8,751 nucleotides of DNA, from NCBI GenBank assembly GCA_903927685.1, contig CAIYOB010000846.1, positions 1 to 8,751 on the forward strand, in the 5' to 3' direction. Below the pieces are notes generated by a model. That model saw nothing but the letters and a program-made list of their open reading frames with translations. It searched no databases and was not told the origin of the DNA. A program made the translations under genes and the position numbers. The stretch is from an uncultured Planctomycetaceae bacterium (lineage in GTDB: Bacteria; Planctomycetota; Planctomycetia; Pirellulales; Pirellulaceae). Positions 6,184 to 8,751 of the stretch are shown here, in pieces (the first letter of the stretch is position 1; each line of letters starts with the position of its first letter).

Positions 6184-7299
6184 TCAGGCGGCCCGGCGGA
6201 TTCGCAACGGCACGGAGATCTGCTGTTGGAACCATTCCGCATCAGCTCGCCCGCCAACGATGCGCAGGGCTTTGGTTCCGGGGCGGCCCGGAGCGCTGAC
6301 CCAGCCATCGAGCCGCAAGAGGTCCAGCAACTCGTCGTCGTCCAGCAGGTGCACGTCGTTCGACGCATACTCGGGGAACGGCCCCTGCGTCAGGCCCGGC
6401 TTCTCGAGCGACTTGGCCCAGGAGGGGATCTGGAAGTACTCCTCCATCTCCGTAGCCCGCCACATCTCTTCTTCGGAGACCAGGACTTCGTGCATCTTTT
6501 CTCCGGGACGCGTGCCCAAGATCTGCTGGGGATAGTCCTGCCGGCCCGTCAGCCCGAAAGCCAGCACGCGGGCCAGGTCGCAAATGCGGGCCGAGGGCAT
6601 TTTTCGCACCCAGAGGTCGCCGCTTTCGCCTTTCACGGCGGCCCACAGCACCAGCTGGACGGCCTCTCGCAGCGTCAGCTGGAAACGGGTCATGTCGGGA
6701 TGGGTGATCGGGATCGGCTTGCCGTTCATGACGAAGTCGCAGAACAGCGGCACCACGCTGCCGCGACTGCCCAGCACGTTGCCGTACCGCACGCATACGA
6801 AGCGAGTGCCCGACTCGCCATTTACCGGATGGAGCATGATCCGCTCCTGAATGGCCTTGGACATCCCCATCACGTTCACCGGCTTGACCGCCTTGTCGGT
6901 GCTGATCGCCACGACGGTTTCCACGCCCTGCTCGATCGCCGCTCGCCGTACGTTCTCCGCTCCAGTGACGTTGGTCCGCACGGCTTCGTAGGGGGCAAAC
7001 TCGCAATTCGGCACCTGCTTCAGGGCGGCGGCATGGAAAACCACGTCGATGCCCCGGAATGCCTCGCGCGTCCGCTCGTAGTCCCGTACATCGCCCAGGA
7101 TGAATCGCAGCACGCCGCTCGTATCGGCGTATTCCTGCTGCATGTCCCATTGTTTCTTTTCATCCCGGCTGAAGATGTAGACGGCTTCCGGGGAGTACGG
7201 CAACAGTTCCCGGACGATCTCGTAGCCGAAACTGCCGGTGCCTCCGGTGACCAGGATCCGCTTCCCGCCGAGGCAATCCGCGATTTCTTTCTTGTCCAT
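6184..7299 (-). CDS. UDP-GlcNAc 4,6-dehydratase-like SDR (PseB/CapE/FlaA1 family)
   Basis: A 371-residue extended short-chain dehydrogenase. The NAD(P) loop is GGTGSFG (19-25), followed by IFSRDEKKQ (42-50), GDVRD (69-73) and HAAALKQVP (89-97), all characteristic of the Polysacc_synt_2 family. Enzymes of this family remove water from UDP-GlcNAc to give a UDP-4-keto-6-deoxy-HexNAc, often with C5 inversion, the first step towards pseudaminic-acid-type sugars, bacillosamine or L-FucNAc. STDK (133-136) carries the catalytic Asp-Lys pair. The SDR YxxxK motif is replaced by M144-G-M-S-K148, as I recall for CapE, whereas PseB and FlaA1 keep tyrosine. RYGNVLGSRGS (171-181) is the UDP-sugar-binding stretch. 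GTRPGEKMHE (262-271) and the C-terminal DDDELLDLLR also fit the family. The last 40 residues are less typical. A modest GAGG lies 5 nt before the ATG. The next gene is an aminotransferase 49 nt downstream, which fits conversion of the keto group to an amine. Choice between PseB-like and CapE-like chemistry is open. Confidence 0.92.
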   Translation of the reverse strand: MDKKEIADCLGGKRILVTGGTGSFGYEIVRELLPYSPEAVYIFSRDEKKQWDMQQEYADTSGVLRFILGDVRDYERTREAFRGIDVVFHAAALKQVPNCEFAPYEAVRTNVTGAENVRRAAIEQGVETVVAISTDKAVKPVNVMGMSKAIQERIMLHPVNGESGTRFVCVRYGNVLGSRGSVVPLFCDFVMNGKPIPITHPDMTRFQLTLREAVQLVLWAAVKGESGDLWVRKMPSARICDLARVLAFGLTGRQDYPQQILGTRPGEKMHEVLVSEEEMWRATEMEEYFQIPSWAKSLEKPGLTQGPFPEYASNDVHLLDDDELLDLLRLDGWVSAPGRPGTKALRIVGGRADAEWFQQQISVPLRIRRAA

Positions 7300-7362
7300 T
7301 CAAGCCTCGCTTTCTGGTTTGCTGCTTCTCCGCCGTGCGGTCCGTTGGCCAAGCCTCTCCCC

Positions 7363-8589
7363 TCACGCGGAAGCACGCCATTGGGATGCAATTGCCGCCG
7401 GCGCACGCTCGGATTCGGCTTCCTCCAGCGACAGAACCTGTCGCGTCGAAAGTCCCAGCACCTCGTGCATCATCGCCAAGTACTGCTCGACTTCCCTCTC
7501 CCAGTAGCATTCCTGGGCCCAGCGGCGGGCCTGCGTTTTCTTCTCAGCCACTTCCGCCGGATGAATGCTCTCGACCAGCTCGGCCAGCCGCTTTTCAGCC
7601 ACGGGAACCTTCCAGCCGCAGCCCCACTGGTCGATCACCGCACCCATGTCCGGAAAGTCGCTGACAATCACCGGCACGCCGCCTTGCAAGGATTCCAGCA
7701 GCTTGTTGGGCAGCGTGTGGTAGTAGCTCAGGCAGGTGCGTTCAATCAGGCAGAAGCCGACGTCGGCGGTGCTGACGTAGCGGACGACCTCGTGCGGGGC
7801 TACGCCCGGCAGTACGTGGATGTTGCGGCACCGCGCGGCGTACTGCTCGGCCCGTGGCAGCAACTGACCGAAGCCCATGAAGACGAGGTGTTTCCGCGGA
7901 TCGCCGCGTTCGAAGACCGGCAGCATCAAGTCAATCCCTCGGCCCGGCGACATCAGACCTTGGTAAATAAAGAGCAGTTCGTCCTCAGGAATCCCCAGTC
8001 GCTGTTTCAAGGTTACGTCGGGGCCCTGTCCGGGCTGATGTCGCAGTGGGTAGTTTTTCACTACGACCACATTATCGACGCCGTAACGTTCTTCGTACAG
8101 ACGGCCAAAGCCGTCGCTGGTCACCACGATCCGATCCAGGAACGGCATGGCGCATCGTTCGATCATCTTCCCCATCAGTTTTCTGACGCCACGGGCTTCG
8201 ATCGTTTCGGATTCAAACTCGTGCGTGTCGTAGACGACGCGGCAACCGGTCAAGACACGAAAGGCAAGAGCCATCGGCAACATGGACAGGCTATGCGGAT
8301 GCACGCACTCGATGTCCTGACTACGAAACCGGTTGAGGCACCTTAAACTCCATTCAAGGAATCGGCATGTCTTGCGAATCAGGCCTCCGCCGTAGCCCAT
8401 GCATGGCGTGCGGACTCGCCAGACGGTGCGGTTCGCGTCCAACGGTTCGCACTCCGGAAGCCCCCTCTCCCAAGTGGCAAGGATATGAATCCTGTCGAAT
8501 ACTCGCGCTTCGCACAGCGAGCCGGTGATCCGGAGGATCCGTGACTCGTGCCGGAACGAAGAAGGATACATGTGGATGTCCAGTCCCAT
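7363..8589 (-). CDS. GT4-family glycosyltransferase (GT-B fold)
   Basis: A 408-residue protein of normal length for a retaining GT4 glycosyltransferase, which moves a sugar from a nucleotide donor to a lipid-linked acceptor at the cytoplasmic face of the inner membrane. The N-terminal Rossmann half (about 1-180) contains the YDTHEFES segment (120-127) typical of GT4 proteins. The C-terminal half begins with IYQGLMSPGRGID (208-220), the linker and donor-domain start in which Gly and Arg contact the donor phosphates. Further on are LPGVAP (260-265) and PNKLLESLQGGVPVI (294-308), where Asn-Lys-Leu-Glu and Gly-Val-Pro form the nucleotide-sugar site. Residues 380-408 look like a flexible tail. The ATG at 8589 is set by AGAGGAG 6 nt upstream. 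The gene is followed after 63 nt by the 4,6-dehydratase gene. Family assignment is firm; donor, acceptor and linkage cannot be read from the sequence. Confidence 0.93.
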   Translation of the reverse strand: MGLDIHMYPSSFRHESRILRITGSLCEARVFDRIHILATWERGLPECEPLDANRTVWRVRTPCMGYGGGLIRKTCRFLEWSLRCLNRFRSQDIECVHPHSLSMLPMALAFRVLTGCRVVYDTHEFESETIEARGVRKLMGKMIERCAMPFLDRIVVTSDGFGRLYEERYGVDNVVVVKNYPLRHQPGQGPDVTLKQRLGIPEDELLFIYQGLMSPGRGIDLMLPVFERGDPRKHLVFMGFGQLLPRAEQYAARCRNIHVLPGVAPHEVVRYVSTADVGFCLIERTCLSYYHTLPNKLLESLQGGVPVIVSDFPDMGAVIDQWGCGWKVPVAEKRLAELVESIHPAEVAEKKTQARRWAQECYWEREVEQYLAMMHEVLGLSTRQVLSLEEAESERAPAAIASQWRASA

Positions 8590-8595
8590 CAGTTG

Positions 8596-8602
8596 CTCCT
8601 CT
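8596..8602 (-). promoter_or_regulatory. Ribosome binding site of the GT4 gene
   Basis: The minus strand reads AGAGGAG here, a strong Shine-Dalgarno match, 6 nt before the ATG at 8589-8587. It fixes the start of the GT4 glycosyltransferase and lies between the stop of the upstream gene (8611) and that ATG. Confidence 0.8.
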
Positions 8603-8610
8603 GGAGCGCT

Positions 8611-8751
8611 CTAGGCTCGTGCCGTGGCGATAGCCTTGAACCGCTCTCGCAATCCCTGCAATTCATGAAAGAAGAACCGATTGGACGGGTAGTCGCTATG
8701 TCGCTTGGGCGGGGAGTGCATCAGGCACTCGAACTCGGCCCGGGTGATCCC
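8611..8751 (-). CDS. C-terminal fragment of an unidentified protein (5' end outside window)
   Basis: The last 46 codons of a minus-strand gene end in TAG at 8613-8611. The rest of the gene lies beyond the right edge. The visible peptide has the segment EFECLMHSPPKRHSDYPSN followed by a basic, helix-like tail (FFFHELQGLRERFKAIATARA is its approximate end). I do not recognise the family firmly. The spacing of acidic, PPK and DYPS residues loosely recalls the C-termini of N-acetyl sugar amidotransferases (WbpG/PseA type), but this is an impression only. The stop lies 21 nt before the ATG of the GT4 gene on the same strand, and no terminator lies between them. It is therefore probably the preceding gene of the same operon. 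That it is coding is supported by the open frame, sensible amino-acid composition and the tight spacing. Confidence 0.6.
   Translation of the reverse strand, partial: GITRAEFECLMHSPPKRHSDYPSNRFFFHELQGLRERFKAIATARA

Noticed and set aside
7300..7362. The 63-nt gap between the GT4 and dehydratase genes as a promoter
   Set aside because: No convincing -35/-10 pair or strong hairpin is visible; it fits an ordinary intra-operon spacer.
6109..8346. A plus-strand open frame of 745 codons opposite three genes
   Set aside because: It runs antisense to the GT4, dehydratase and first aminotransferase genes, has no recognisable domain and is rich in His, Gln, Arg and Pro. High GC and strong codon bias on the other strand readily leave such frames open.

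Overview
This GC-rich window is one continuous minus-strand gene cluster for building a surface polysaccharide (O-antigen, capsule or exopolysaccharide). Both ends are cut. Seven complete genes and one 3' fragment run head to tail from high to low coordinates, with short gaps or overlaps of 21, 63, 49 and 4 nt, then an 80-nt overlap, a 4-nt overlap and 11 nt, which suggests one operon. No promoter, tRNA, rRNA, CRISPR array or insertion sequence is visible. The host cannot be fixed from the sequence. The high GC, SDR/DegT/GNAT gene types and a GC-rich palindrome after the last gene would fit a planctomycete or similar environmental bacterium, but this is a weak inference.

Order of transcription: (1) 8751-8611, last 46 residues of an unidentified protein; (2) 8589-7363, GT4 glycosyltransferase; (3) 7299-6184, UDP-GlcNAc 4,6-dehydratase-like SDR with an MxxxK instead of a YxxxK catalytic motif; (4) 6134-5037, DegT/DnrJ/EryC1 aminotransferase with its PLP lysine; (5) 5032-3833, a tandem paralogue of gene 4 with arginine at the PLP-lysine position; (6) 3912-2995, GNAT acetyltransferase of the larger two-part kind; (7) 2998-1418, multi-pass Wzx-like flippase; (8) 1406-108, GT2 glycosyltransferase. 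A perfect 17-bp GC-rich inverted repeat follows at 42-79.

A plausible joint role: genes 3, 4 and possibly 6 turn UDP-GlcNAc into an amino- and N-acylated 6-deoxy sugar nucleotide (dehydration, transamination, acetylation). The two glycosyltransferases place sugars on a lipid-linked repeat unit, and the flippase moves it across the inner membrane. No initiating sugar-phosphate transferase, polymerase or chain-length regulator is present, so the rest of the locus lies outside the window.

The points most worth a second look are the adjacent DegT pair in which one member has lost the Schiff-base lysine, the 80-nt overlap between that gene and the GNAT gene, and a 14-bp tandem duplication that removed an earlier stop codon of the GT2 gene.
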